Source: Argyresthia goedartella (taxonomy: Eukaryota; Arthropoda; Insecta; Lepidoptera; Argyresthiidae). Taken from it: DNA of 64,000 nucleotides. Position 1 is the stretch's first letter, and each line of letters starts with the position of its first letter. Positions 11,346 to 22,580 of the stretch are shown here, in pieces. The stretch spans positions 1,887,501-1,951,500 of the forward strand of contig OX463809.1 in NCBI GenBank assembly GCA_949825045.1, read 5' to 3'. The position numbers and the translations under genes were made by a program. The notes below the pieces were generated by a model, which saw only the letters and a list, made by a program, of their open reading frames with translations, ran no database searches and was not told the DNA's origin.

Positions 11346-11718
11346 GAGTTAATAAATTCGTTTTGAGTTCAGGTTAAGGATGTATAACCCGGCACCAAGT
11401 AGAATTTTGTACAGTAGAAGGAGTAGGATCCTGTAAGCCGCAGCCAACGCATCGGCCGCCGGATCAGCTGCTAGAACGGCTGCCGCAGACACAGCGGCTG
11501 TCGCATAGGCCGCCACTGTGATGGCAAGAGTAGTGAAAAGACCCATGCGGGGGCCGTTACTAGGTAGAACCTAGTAGTAGGTAGAACACATGTGTGAATG
11601 AGCCTTAAGTAATGCTATGGTGTAAATAGATGAATAAATCAATTGATACATTCATTTGTCCTGCACAGGTTTACAGGTCACCCTAAAAGTTAAACATAAA
11701 TAGCGAGTAATGGTGCAC

Positions 11719-13566
11719 TTAACTCTGCTCTACTGAAGCGGCACTGTTCTTATTACCTCTTTTCAACTTTAAGTGAAGCAGCCTGACGTGATTGTACAAA
11801 GCTGCGGAGTATGCAAATGTGGCATCACAGTCCGCGCACTTAAATGGCCGCTTACCCAAATGAGTGTTCATATGTTCATTCAATGATTTCTTTTTAAAGA
11901 AAGCTTTGCCGCACAGGTGACATATATTGTTCCTGGTCTTCACTTTGCCAGAGTGGTTCTCTCGCTGATGCCGGCGTAGCTGCTCCAAATTGTGGAATGT
12001 CTGACTGCAATGTCCACACTCCTTGTCTTTGAGTTTCAGGTGCACGGCCTGGATGTGATTGGTTAGATAAGTGTTGCAGTAGAACTTCTTACCACAATAT
12101 GAACATTGGAACTTGAATGTCTCACGGTCAACATGTTTGCTGTTCGATTTTAAGTGTGCTTGATATAGGTGTATATTCTTGAATTGTATATCACATTCTG
12201 TACAGTAGGCATCTTCTCCTCGTGATTCATCATGTGTGCGCATGTGCGCACGCAACCCCCAACTTCCACCACACTTTTTATGGCAAATGTCACACTCCAC
12301 TTCTGGTATTGTGCCTTTGTGAATGAGCATGTGCCTGTTGAGGCTACTGGAGGCAGCAAATGTCTTCCCACACTCAACACAGCGTGGCTTCTCACTGTGT
12401 GCTTTCTTCCTGTGATAGCGCAGGTGCCTGAGGTTACGGAACTCCACTCCGCAATCTTTACATTCCCTTTTGGCACTTGGGTTATGTCTTCCCTGCCAAT
12501 GTTTCATCAGCCGCTGCTGGCTATAGCTGCTGTAGCTGCAGTAGCGACAGTAGTAGTTTATGTAGTGTGTTTGTTGATGAATCATTACGGCTTTTTGGCT
12601 GATGAACCTCAGGTCACAGATGGAGCATGCAAATTGGCCTTGCTGTATCGGACAGTGCAGTAAGTTATGTTTGTTCAATGCATGTATTGATGCAAAGTAT
12701 TTGATGCAGGACATACAGCGATGTTTTGCATTCTTGAATCCTGTTTGTTCCCTCTCCTCTTCCCTATTTTTCAACATTTCATCTTCAGTTAATATCTTAG
12801 TAAACAAATCTGTGTTACTGAAAGTACTTGACTGCTTTTTACCTTTATTCAACTTGCTCCCTCTCCTTGCCTTTTCATCATCATCTTCATTATCTTCATC
12901 AACATTGTCCTCATGATTATCATCATCAGATGATGAACCACATTCAGAAAGACTAACTTTTATTGATGTGCTTGGAAACTGTGAAGTTTTTTCTAGAGGA
13001 GAGTCAGGTAATGTTAGTTTTGATCCAGCTGATGGAACTGGCATTGGTACAATAGTGATGTAAAGCTGTTTATTAGAATACTCAACAGGTACAGTTTCTC
13101 TTTGGAGATTGGGTAATAAAAATACTTCTTTCTTTACTTGACAAGGTTCTATGTCTACACTGTACTGTTCATTATGACCAAATTCAATTATCTCTTCCTT
13201 GATATGAAAACGAAATTGTGCATCAAAGTTATTCTTTGTGGATTTCTCTAGGGTTGATAAGCTGCGTACTTGATTGTAAATATCGGTAATATCGATGTTA
13301 TTGTTACCCACCAAGGAGTGAAGGGTGGAAATTGATCTCCTTGCCTGATTCTTGAACTTGTCGAACTTCTCCATTATTGCACGACACTCCCAGCAGATGC
13401 TGTCGTTCATATTCAGACCAACATCATTCAACACAGTCACCAGGTCACGAAGTGCTGCCGCCGGGTGTAAAACTCGATCGACGCTCAGACAAGTAGCACA
13501 CAAGACGGATCTTATGTTTTCCGAATTGTTTGGGTTCGACGCAAGGTCCTCGGTTGCACTGGCCAT
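11719..13566 (-). CDS. ZAD-type C2H2 zinc-finger protein, 615 aa (paralogue 1)
   Basis: The single open frame runs from ATG at 13566 to 11719. Residues about 20-95 form a ZAD domain with C23-x2-C26 and C58-x2-C61, a zinc-binding dimerisation module typical of insect transcription factors. An acidic, Ser/Asp/Glu-rich linker follows (about 210-245). Eleven C2H2 fingers then run from about residue 283 to the end, for example CMSCIKYF, CSICDLRF, CDICHKKC, CSYCGKKFY, CHLCGKAF and CADCDATF; finger 7 has a long His-x6-His spacing. The likely role is nuclear sequence-specific DNA binding. The coding region is intronless and intact. It is closely related to the 38543-40177 gene, so the pair arose by duplication. 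The start is supported because the paralogue shares the same ATG context and N-terminus. I read it as a real host gene. Confidence 0.93.
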   Translation of the reverse strand: MASATEDLASNPNNSENIRSVLCATCLSVDRVLHPAAALRDLVTVLNDVGLNMNDSICWECRAIMEKFDKFKNQARRSISTLHSLVGNNNIDITDIYNQVRSLSTLEKSTKNNFDAQFRFHIKEEIIEFGHNEQYSVDIEPCQVKKEVFLLPNLQRETVPVEYSNKQLYITIVPMPVPSAGSKLTLPDSPLEKTSQFPSTSIKVSLSECGSSSDDDNHEDNVDEDNEDDDEKARRGSKLNKGKKQSSTFSNTDLFTKILTEDEMLKNREEEREQTGFKNAKHRCMSCIKYFASIHALNKHNLLHCPIQQGQFACSICDLRFISQKAVMIHQQTHYINYYCRYCSYSSYSQQRLMKHWQGRHNPSAKRECKDCGVEFRNLRHLRYHRKKAHSEKPRCVECGKTFAASSSLNRHMLIHKGTIPEVECDICHKKCGGSWGLRAHMRTHDESRGEDAYCTECDIQFKNIHLYQAHLKSNSKHVDRETFKFQCSYCGKKFYCNTYLTNHIQAVHLKLKDKECGHCSQTFHNLEQLRRHQRENHSGKVKTRNNICHLCGKAFFKKKSLNEHMNTHLGKRPFKCADCDATFAYSAALYNHVRLLHLKLKRGNKNSAASVEQS

Positions 13567-14023
13567 TTTGGTAATGTTGCTAAACGTTTGAATTATTCAA
13601 AAAACACGGTCAATTACCATCCTTTTCTCGGTATTTTCAAGCTAGGCTAGCTAGAGCTTTTCTTTTCACTTTTCCCCTCAGAGAACATTTCACTTGGCAG
13701 AAAGAATACCTACGCTTCCTTGCTTGCTTTGACACAATTGACATTACAAAATAAATGATGTGGTTGTTCGGGGCTTTAACTTTAATTTTGTACTCTGTGA
13801 GGAGAACCATCAGACCACAGAGTATATAAATCTTGACATAGACACAAAATAAATAGGTACAGAAATCAATCTACATACAAGCGAGCTCGAGCAACGCACA
13901 CAGAGATACTGCTCACGGACACGACATCTCAGAGCAGTTCAAACCAGTGCGAGCGTGAGTGCCATCCGCTTCTGTTAATGCAAATAACTGACACGCGCGT
14001 CTGTTAATGAAAATAATGCAACA
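13567..14023. promoter_or_regulatory. Upstream region of zinc-finger paralogue 1
   Basis: A block CAGAGAACATTTC near 13678 is matched by CAGAGAACATTCC near 40255, upstream of paralogue 2, so some 5' flank was duplicated together with the coding region. No TATA box or start site can be assigned from sequence alone. Confidence 0.35.
13791..13824. repeat. Short hairpin TACTCTGTG/CACAGAGTA
   Basis: A perfect 9-bp stem (13791-13799 with 13816-13824) encloses a 16-nt loop. It resembles the 6151-6190 hairpin and may be a dispersed repeat end. Confidence 0.4.
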
Positions 14024-14179
14024 ATGGAGCAACGGAAAAAAAAATATTATAACTGTTCAGTGGACGGTTGTTTAAATTCAACATTAAACTATGAATTGGC
14101 GTTTTTTAAGCTACCAGTGCTTTCCGAAAGTAGCTATCTGCCTGTATTTCGATGGTTCGTTTTAACGATATATGTATAG
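14024..14179 (+). CDS. THAP-like zinc-finger N-terminus, 51-codon fragment
   Basis: ATG at 14024 encodes MEQRKKKYYNCSVDGCLNS, then FFKLP and FRWF, ending in TAG at 14177-14179. The C-x4-C pair, an Asn soon after, the F-x-L-P element and a following Trp are hallmarks of the first half of a THAP (C2CH) DNA-binding domain. The second Cys and the His are missing, so this is either a first exon whose continuation I could not find or a relic of a P-element-like transposase. No good splice donor is visible. THAP recognition rests on motifs only. Confidence 0.4.
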   Translation: MEQRKKKYYNCSVDGCLNSTLNYELAFFKLPVLSESSYLPVFRWFVLTIYV

Positions 14180-16160
14180 AACAGTTAGTTAGGTAGGTAA
14201 GGTCCCCGAATAATATATGTATTTAAGATCGATTTAAATAAATAACAGTTGCCTATTTTTCAATCAGTATAATAAAATAAGTATTAACAAATTTTTTGTT
14301 AGGTAAACGCCACCTTACTTACGTAAGTTGAAAACATGTTTTTTTGTTTGTGTAGATATTGTGTTGTTTTTCGTGTCATTTGACAGGTGTAGGTCTAAAA
14401 CGGACAGAGCAAAGGATAGTCCGTTTAGAAGTTATCAGGGATTTTCGATAGATATAATTGACAAACGTAAAATTGTGTAGGTATTTTTCTGATCTGTAAA
14501 CCTTTTGTATTGTAATAGTAGTGTAATGTTTTCATTCTTCATAATAAATCATACAACTAGGTAGGAGCGCCAGTACCACGATAGTAGTTGACAACCCTAG
14601 AGCGATCGCCGAGCGTAGCTATGAAAAGTGAAGTACATACATCTAGTTGACTTCTGTACCTATATAATTTGTGACATAGATATATCAGACAGCCTTTACG
14701 GCCAGCACCGTCTGGCGGCGAGGGAAAGAACCTAGTCTAACAAAAACATACCTATAGCGATACCATAGACTAGTTATAAATAGCTGCAGCAGCGTGCAGT
14801 GTAATGTAAGAAGGAAATGTCAAATTGAGTTTATATGGATGACAACTTAATATTATTTGTGTGGACATCATACAAACTTAATTTGGAGAGAGATAGGCTT
14901 CGTTTATTAGCATTCAGTTTCAGAGACCTAAAATAAAAAAATGGAGTGATAATTCAATATTTTTTAATTTATGAGTATCACATTTTATATAATTAAAATC
15001 AACATTTTATTAAAACAAATTATATGGCAATTATAGTTTTGAAATATTTATACTGATGTATTTGTCGCATTTAGTTGGTTAAATCAGACACTTAACTAAC
15101 TCTCTAGACTTTTAATTAAATAGCGACGTTTAAACAAGTCACTAAAATTCCGTTAGACAAGTGAGTGAACGAAACGTTTAAGGAGTTGTCTAAACGTTCC
15201 TAGGCAACAAGACATACAATATAAATGATTTTTTATGTGAACTTAAGTTTAAGTTTTAAGTATTTTTTGTTTTTCTTACATGTTCAACCTAACGCGAAGG
15301 ATAAAGGGGGCTTCACTTCGCTCATTTCGTTTCATCCACAAAATCACAGAGAAGCACAATCAATCAAAGTGTCATGACAATCGGAGTTTCGTTACAGGTA
15401 AACTTTAGAGTATGCTACGGATAAATCCTTTAATAAAAATATTTACAATCACCAGACTGCAGACAAACAAGTTTTTTTCATCAATTCCAGTTATATTTCA
15501 GTTAAAATAATTTGGTAAACATCTCATATGTTCTGTATAAAAAATATTTTGACTTATAAATATGCGCAGAACGGATTGACACACAACCTCTTTTCATCAT
15601 TTTTTTATTTTGCGGCTCTAGATTTTTTTCTTTCAGCCTGACTCACGACCTCTAGGGAAGAATGAAAGAACTAATTCTAAAGCAGAATTTGTATGTGGAA
15701 GTGTTTCTGCTGAGTGAATGCACCCTGCTTCAGACCACCGGGCGGTTTCAAATGCTTTTGCCGATTTTTCCTATGCATTATAGGTGCATTTAGAGACGAT
15801 ATCAAAAAACGCAGTGTGGGAAAACTTTAGTTTTCGAGTTTTAATTTTTCACAACGCCAATTGCTAATATTCGGGACGGTGGGTATGAGGGAGTATTAGG
15901 GTAGGGAACGAAGGATTTTGCCTATTTTTAGCCACAATAACATTCTCTAGCCAAATTTGGCTTTTATTTGCATTCGCTCCGGGGTTGCTTCTTCTAAGTT
16001 CCAACCTAACTTATAACCCAATTGGCTTGGTTTTGGAATCGTTCACCCTTAATTTAATTAAAATGACGTGGGCAATCGATAGCTGGAAGTCACTTTTCCT
16101 AACAGTGTTTTTTTTAAAGTGAGAAAATGCGTCGTTTAAAAAAAACAAAGATGAAAATAG
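14180..16160. other. Non-coding, repeat-like interval of about 2 kb
   Basis: No open frame with recognisable content was seen on either strand. The interval is AT-rich with a few GC-richer patches (about 14690-14760 and 15700-15740). It may contain small decayed elements, but no paired ends were found. Confidence 0.3.
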
Positions 16161-16164
16161 AATA

Positions 16165-17080
16165 TTAGAGCTTCAATTAAGTATTTATTACCAAAACTGC
16201 AGAAGCATTCGTGGTAAGCTTCAAAACCTGTTCCTAGCGAGTCTTACTTGTGATTTCGATGTAATAAAAATAACAGAGACCTGGCTAAATGATAGCGTTT
16301 CGGATGCAGAGATTTTAAATGGAAAATATCAGATATATCGTAGGGACCGATGCGGAAAATCTAGCATTAAGTCTGATGGTGGGGGAGTTTTAATTGCTAA
16401 ACTCTACTAGGCAATCAATATATGAGAATTGTTACGAAGAACTGTGTGTTACAGTTTCCTCTAACTGTTATAATAGACGTAGGAAAATTAACATAGGAGC
16501 TATTTATATTCCCCCGCCGGTGACTCTGGACAGCTTCGACAACCATCTGAACAGTCTAAGTAATACCATATCAAGTTTTGAAGATACTGAGAGTGATACA
16601 ATTGTAATCGGCGACTTCAACCTCAGCCATATTCAATGGACTATCAAATCTAATCTGGACGCGGGCTGTACTGCAACTGTACCTTTTAGTTATGGCACTG
16701 GTTTGTTTCAACTGTTGAGTGATTTTATATCCTTACATAACCTCGAACAAACTTTAACTATATTGTCAATAAGGATAGTAAATTTCTAGACATTATGTTG
16801 AGCAACATTCGTGACGAAACTACTAAGGAGTCAGTTCTATTGTCTAAAATTGATCAATTTCACCCTCCATTAGAAATATTAGTACAATTTCCGGCAAACT
16901 TTAAAAAAAATTGGATGTTTGTAGATATAATTTTTATAATGCAAATTACGAAAGCATTAATAGTGACCTCATTCGAAAGCTGTAGGCGATGACAAAATTT
17001 GCCTTAAAATGCTACTGACAATCCTTGACGAACTATTACCAGCAATAACACACGTTAAAAATTTTTCTTTAGCTAATGGT
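16165..17080 (+). pseudogene. LINE apurinic-type endonuclease domain, broken
   Basis: 16180-16400 encodes the start of an APE-like endonuclease (YYQNCRSIRGKLQ, then ITETWLND, then a Gly-Gly-Gly-Val turn). 16394-16789 continues with INIGAIYIPPP and the metal-site motif VIGDFNLS. 16795-16992 holds the following segment. Stops and frameshifts separate the pieces. The RT that follows from about 17083 looks like a different LINE family joined here, so this is the 5' half of a LINE whose remainder was lost or replaced. Confidence 0.7.
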
Positions 17081-17082
17081 GT

Positions 17083-18420
17083 CTCATCCCACTACACAAA
17101 ACCTCCAGTCCCACCTCTTTCAAAGAGTACCGTCCCATTTCAATCCTGCCCATCCTCTCCAAAGTCCTTGAGACCATTGTCCATAACCAGCTTTCCTATT
17201 ACCTCTCCTCAAACAATCTGCTAAACACGTTCCAGTCAGGATTCCGACCGGGTCATAGCACCCAAAGTCACAAATGACATTCAGCTAGCCATGGACCGCA
17301 AACAGCTTTCCGTGTTGGCTTTACTTGATTTCAGTAGTGCCTTCAACAGCGTAGATTTCGACATTCTCGTTGAGCTTCTCAGATCCCTGAACGTCTCTTC
17401 CTTCTCTGCCAGCTGGTTCGACTCTTATTTTACGGATTGGCAATAGCGTATCAGGACGGAACATCCACTGAATGGTGTGATCTCCTTTCAGGCGTCCCTC
17501 AAGGTGGTATTCTATCTCCTCTTCTATTCTTGATTTTCATAAACTCCATCTCGGACATCATGTCTTCCTCATATCATCTTTATGCTGATGATCTCTAGAT
17601 TTATCGCCACTTCTCTCATCATGATGTAAACTCTGCTGTGGAGGCATTGAACGCTGATCTGGAAGGGGTGAGAAGCTGCTTCATCCTTCGGACTCCTGGT
17701 TAACCCGAGCAAGTCCCAGGCCATGATTATAGGTATCAGACAATCTCTTAACTTGTTGCAGCAACAGCCCATTCCACCTGTCATTTTTAATGGTACCACA
17801 ATCGTGTATAGCGATAAAGCTAAAAACCTGGGTCTTATCTTCGACAACCAGCTGTCCTGGTCATCGCATGTCATTGGGGTCAGTCGACGAGTATTTGCTA
17901 CTTTTCACTCTCTCAGGAAACTTCAGTACTTTTTGCCTCGACAGTCCAAAATCACTCTCGCTCAGTCTCTCCTTCTACCCCTCATCGATTATGCTGATGT
18001 CTGCTGGGTCAGTGCTAACGAAGAATTACTGAACCAACTCGATGGACTTCAAAATCTCGGGATTCGGTTTATCTTTGGGCTGCGCAAATACGACCACTTA
18101 TCACAGCATCGCAAAGAGCTGAAGTGGCTGCCAATACGTCTTCGTCGGGATTCTCACATCCTTAACATCCTCTACAACATTTAACGCAATCCGCGCTATC
18201 CAACCTTCTTACGAGACCGTTTTCCATTTCTTTCTTCCAGCAGGCCTCGGAGAACTCACGCGCTTTCAATGCTCACAACCCCACAGCATAACACCGCGAC
18301 CTATGAGCATGGGTTTAGATTCCTGGACATTCAATTGTGGAATGCTCCCCCCGCACTATCAGGGACAGTCCTTCTCTTAATATATTTATAAGCCGCGTGA
18401 AGCATTACCTTTCTCTTTAT
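17083..18420 (+). pseudogene. LINE reverse transcriptase, decayed
   Basis: A 5'-truncated RT. Visible blocks are EYRPISILPILSKVLE (17120-17180), FQSGFRPGHST (about 17232), LLDFSSAFNSVDFD (about 17320), SYHLYADD at 17570-17595 followed by a TAG codon, and the open C-terminal part 17723-18184 (NLGLIFDNQLSWSSHV, LPLIDYADVCW, FGLRKYDHLS). Multiple frameshifts and stops make it non-functional. It belongs to the jockey/CR1 group of non-LTR elements. Confidence 0.75.
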
Positions 18421-18687
18421 AAATATAGGTAGTATGTATGTATTTATTAGTATATATATTTAAAAAATTACTTTAGCATGTACGAGTATATTATATGTAT
18501 AATATTTATGTAAGCCCTCGTATATTTAGTTAATATTGTTTTATATTAGTTATTTAGATATAACATATATATCTAACCATATGTTAGTTATTTAGATATG
18601 TACTAAATTATAATACTACCTCCCCTCTCGTGAGGTGAAGGTTGGTAGTACGGACGCCCCTGTTATTTTAATTATAATACAGACACA

Positions 18688-19551
18688 ATGTCGAATTTAT
18701 CCGCGGAATTAGTGGAAATGTTAATCAGAAAGTGCCTAGAACCGATAGAACGTAAGTTGTGTGAGCTAGAAGCTGCTATCGCGCGTCTAGGAGAAGAAAA
18801 AGTAGGCATACGAAATGCTACAAAGCAGAATACTGCGGCCGCCATAGCACCCCAAGCAACCCAACCGCCACCGAAGATTGCCGAACAAAAAAAGCTGATG
18901 ACGAATGAGCCTTCACGAACTGCATTAATTTCCTCACGTGTTGTACTACATGGCCCAATCACAGCTCGTGAGCATCGTGCCAGCGCACGAGTCAAACCGC
19001 CTCAGCACCAACCCGCGACCGATAAACCGGAGCCGTCGGCGAATGCAGCAGCGCAAGGAGTGAAGACGGCGGCTGCTGACATCGTTCGGAAGTCTCTTTC
19101 TACACATCCGAACACGATTGATTTTGTTGATGACGTTATAAAAACGATAGAGACCCTAACTCCAATTAATGATAATATGACCCCAAGACAGATTCTTGCA
19201 GAAAAAGATAAATGGCAAGTAGTACAGAAACGCGGACGACTTCGTAACACTAGGTCCAATGTTATCTGCGGGACCGGCTGTGATGACCCGAATCTACAGA
19301 CCGTCGAACGGACTAAAAAGATACATGCTTGTTTCTTACGTCCAGAAACCACAGTAGAGTCCATGCTAGCCTACTTAGAGAAGAAGCAGCCTTCAAGAAG
19401 CTACAAAGTGGAAAAGCTTGAGCTCAAACACCAGTACTACGCGTCATTTGCTATATCAATCCCTACGAGCAAATTTGACTTCTTTATGAAACCAAACAAC
19501 TGGCCGCCGAGGACCGAGGTTACGGAGTGGTTTCGTCCCAGCAGCAGGTGA
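18688..19551 (+). CDS. LINE ORF1 protein, 287 aa (LINE A)
   Basis: ATG at 18688 opens 287 codons. Residues 1-45 form a likely coiled coil (MSNLSAELVEMLIRKCLEPI). A Pro/Ala-rich linker and a C-terminal domain (KIHACFLRPETTVESML, then YYASFAISIPTSKFDFFM) follow. This is the usual architecture of CR1/jockey-type ORF1 proteins, which bind element RNA. The stop falls in AGCAGCAGGTGAG. In the neighbouring frame the sequence stays open through a Pro-rich stretch into the endonuclease start (TLALQNIQSLNNKTRIL), so ORF1 and ORF2 overlap or have been separated by a one-base shift. Intact frame, but the partner ORF2 is broken. Confidence 0.75.
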   Translation: MSNLSAELVEMLIRKCLEPIERKLCELEAAIARLGEEKVGIRNATKQNTAAAIAPQATQPPPKIAEQKKLMTNEPSRTALISSRVVLHGPITAREHRASARVKPPQHQPATDKPEPSANAAAQGVKTAAADIVRKSLSTHPNTIDFVDDVIKTIETLTPINDNMTPRQILAEKDKWQVVQKRGRLRNTRSNVICGTGCDDPNLQTVERTKKIHACFLRPETTVESMLAYLEKKQPSRSYKVEKLELKHQYYASFAISIPTSKFDFFMKPNNWPPRTEVTEWFRPSSR

Positions 19552-20513
19552 GCGGCGCGCTCGTCCCCTGACTCCAGCTCCCCGAGGAGACCCGGCCGCA
19601 GACCCCGAGCCGGCGACAGTGCAGCCTGCGCCCGACCCCCCGCCGCCGCCAACCCCACAAGTACATGCAACTAGTAAACAAAACACCATTACCCTTGCCT
19701 TACAAAATATTCAGTCCTTAAATAATAAAACAAGAATCTTAGAGTGTTAACTCAAGATGAGTTAAAATGCAATATTATAGCCATAACTGAGCACTGGTTA
19801 AAAAGCAATGAGTTGCAATGTATTAATATAGCTAACTTTACACTGATCTCAAGTTATTGTCGATCTAACTATGAACACGGTGGATAATGTTTATTTGTTA
19901 ATAATGACACAAAAGCGATTGAACATGTAGACATATGTAAATTAGCCATTGAACGTTACTGTGAGATATCAGCAATCGAGTTATTAGACTACAAATTACT
20001 TGTACTTAGTTTGTTTTTATCGCACTAATCTAATCAAAGCATCTGACTTCGAAGCTGTATTGGATAATCTTCTCGCTAAAATTATCGAGACGGGTCTCGA
20101 GTGTATAATGTTAGGAGATGCGAACATTGACACGATGGTAAACAGTTCTGAACACAACGATCTTAGGGACACACTCGAATCACATAGCGCAGGTCCTGAT
20201 GGGATCCCCGCCCTGTTTGTCTATAACTGTGCAAAAAGTATTTCTATTCCGCTCAATACAATTTTTAACAAATCTCTGACCACAGGAGTCTTTCCACATA
20301 TCTGGAAGCTCGCTAATGTTGTGCCTATCCCGAAAGGAGATGACTAAGGATATTCAAAATTATAGACCAATATCTCTCTTGAGTATAGTGGGCAAAATAT
20401 TCGAATCATAGTATGCCCGTTTTTATCTAATATTCTGGATTCCTCGTTGACACCTCATCAACACGGTTTTCGTAGCATCATGTCAACAAACACTAATCTT
20501 GCTTGCTATACGT
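19552..20513 (+). pseudogene. LINE A ORF2, endonuclease and first RT part, internally deleted
   Basis: EN blocks are IIAITEHWLKSNEL and IMLGDANIDT. The frame 20000-20347 jumps from the end of EN (HNDLRDTLES) straight into RT (SAGPDGIPALFV), so the linker of a few hundred codons is deleted. RT continues (NYRPISLLSIVGKIFES, HQHGFRS) with stops until the solo LTR at 20514. ORF2 resumes at 21647. Confidence 0.75.
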
Positions 20514-21644
20514 TGTCGTGTAACGATATGAACCTAACCAGAACCTAACAAGAAACAACAACCAGGATAAAATTTAGAAATGACAGTTTATTAGGTGTAT
20601 ATATAATGACTATTTAGAAAAAAATGATAGGAAGATGAGGGTGGATGAAGTGAGACAGGTTTTATAAAAATACAGATATTCAGATAAAAAAAAGGAAGCG
20701 GAGGACACGGAGAGTAGGAGGCCGATGAAGCAGTAGACGTCTGGCGAACCGGTCAGTGGAGGCACTGGTGGGCGATGTAGGAGTTGCAGTTGGAGAGCGT
20801 GGCCGGTGGCCAATCGGTCATCAGTGCCCTGGAGACACCGACGGGCAGCAGAAGTTGTGGCCCTGGTAGCGATGCGCCGGCCAGGGTAGAGGCCCGCAAC
20901 GTGTCGGCCTGAAGTCACCGACGGGCAGGTGAAGTAGAGAACGGGCAGTTGAAGTGGAGACCCACGAAGCGCCGGCCAGGGTAGAGGCTCGCCAAGACAG
21001 GAGGCGTAGTAGCAGAGGCTCGCAGGATCCCGGGGCAGTGCGGCCCCGGGATAAGGCCTTTAGGTGATGCTTCTTGCTTAAAAGCTGAAGTGAGACTCCC
21101 GAATTTCAGAAATGTTTCGCTCTTATACCCTTTTTGGAGAGTTCTAAAAATTATTTAAATTAAAAGCAATTTTTGTGAATGGCCAAGAGGGAAAAAGTAT
21201 TTTTGTAAAAGTATTGAAGCAAACATATCAGACCGCTAACGAGTTTGAATGGACATTGCCATGACAACCAGATAAACAACAACATAGTTATATGTCAGAT
21301 TTTGGTTTCAGGCTCGTAATAGAGAAATCAACAAGTTCACATAGCCAAAATTACATAACAGCGATAGATAAAAAGGTAGCGCACCAGCGCGCACGAAGCC
21401 CGAGATTGCAGTTTCGGAGAAAGCCAAATACAAGGTCACCAAAGGTAAACCCCTTCGCTATCGATTTAGAAGTGCTGATAGTGTGAAAATACGAAGTGAA
21501 AATGATTTGTTATTGTGTTCTTATGGTTTAAAACGTTACAGGGTCCTATGAAAATAAAGGTGATACAAAATATACAGCTATACAGCTGAGCAAGTATCCA
21601 GCTGAACAGACTGAAAAATGGCATGTAAGTAACATAACACTACA
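20514..21644. mobile_element. Solo LTR, 1131 bp, with ACGT target duplication
   Basis: The segment starts TGTCGTGTAACG and ends AACACTACA (TG...CA ends). It is flanked by ACGT at 20510-20513 and 21645-21648, and it splits the LINE A reverse transcriptase. Inside are partly repeated GC-rich units (GCGCCGGCCAGGGTAGAGGC at about 20874 and 20970) and a perfect 10-bp hairpin (ATCCCGGGGC at 21027-21036 with GCCCCGGGAT at 21043-21052). No internal retroviral genes are present, so it looks like an LTR left by recombination. A 4-bp duplication fits Gypsy- or BEL-type elements. Confidence 0.8.
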
Positions 21645-21646
21645 AC

Positions 21647-22347
21647 GTGTCGGATCTTCAGGAACAGGTCGACAAGGGCCAACAAGTTGACGCTATTTAT
21701 ACCGACATAAGCAAAGCTTTCGACAATTTTTTATTGCTAATAAAGCTCTCTAATTTTGGTGTCAATGGCGTCATATTGAAGAGGTTCTGTTCTTACCTCT
21801 CCAAAGGGTCACAGAGGGTGGAAGTCTGTGGATATGAATCCAAACAGTTCATGGCAACTTCTTGGGTCCCCCAGGGTTCACATCTGGGCCCTAAGCTGTT
21901 CTTAGCCTTTATCAATGACTTAGCATCTGAATTGCGTCATTGTAAATTCTCGTTTTTTGCCGATGATCTGAAACTATATAGAGTCATTGAAAGTCAGGCT
22001 GATGTACTTTTTCTTCAGCGTGATCTAGATGTGGTGCATAACTGGACAGTCAAGTGTAAATTGCCACTTAACACTGGCAAATGCAAATACATAATGTTCC
22101 CAAAAAAGTTGAAACCGGTCCAGTCATCATACCAACTAAATGGCTATGTTCTTGAGGAAGTCGACGAAATCCGTGATCTCGGTATTATTCTCGATAAGAA
22201 ATTGTCCTTTATTTCCCACATCGATAAAATTGCTAAAAAAACATTGAAAAAGCTGGGTTTTGTGTGGCGAAACTGTAAAACGTTTAGGAAAGTATCTGCA
22301 CTTAAGATGACATACTTTGCATTAGTTCGCAGCTCTCTGGAGTGCTG
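21647..22347 (+). pseudogene. LINE A ORF2, RT core
   Basis: Open frame with DAIYTDISKAFDN, SWVPQGSHLGP and FFADDLKLY (catalytic Asp pair), then LGIILDKKLSFISHID and YFALVRSSLECC. It ends at the inverted-repeat element starting at 22348. It continues the RT interrupted at 20513. Confidence 0.85.
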
Positions 22348-22580
22348 CAGCCTTATGGCGTAACTCTCTGAAGTTCATAGCGTGTGTCTATGGTTCATCT
22401 CATGCTCATACAATTTCATCGATCGCGGGGTATCACCGAAGGCTTCTAGGCTTCATTCAATGAGCTTGGGTTTGGCCTCCACTTACGTGATACCAATTTG
22501 ACAGACGAAGCTGGTGCGAGGTGTCAAACGTAAAAGTCTGTATGAAGTTCATAGCTCAGACGACTTACGCCATAAGGCTG
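22348..22580. mobile_element. Inverted-repeat element (MITE), 233 bp, copy 1
   Basis: Ends CAGCCTTATGGCGTAA and TTACGCCATAAGGCTG are perfect inverted repeats of 16 bp. CTG at 22345-22347 and 22581-22583 is a candidate 3-bp duplication. It splits the LINE A ORF2. A second copy in the opposite orientation lies at 41009-41252. Confidence 0.85.

Noticed and set aside
11349..11546. Ala/Leu-rich 65-codon minus frame that looks like a signal peptide
   Set aside because: Low-complexity composition next to a LINE 3' remnant; no homologous domain and no downstream coding sequence.
12232..12916. Plus-strand frames across the first zinc-finger gene
   Set aside because: They are antisense shadows of the C2H2 coding region; codon structure and conservation with the paralogue favour the minus strand.
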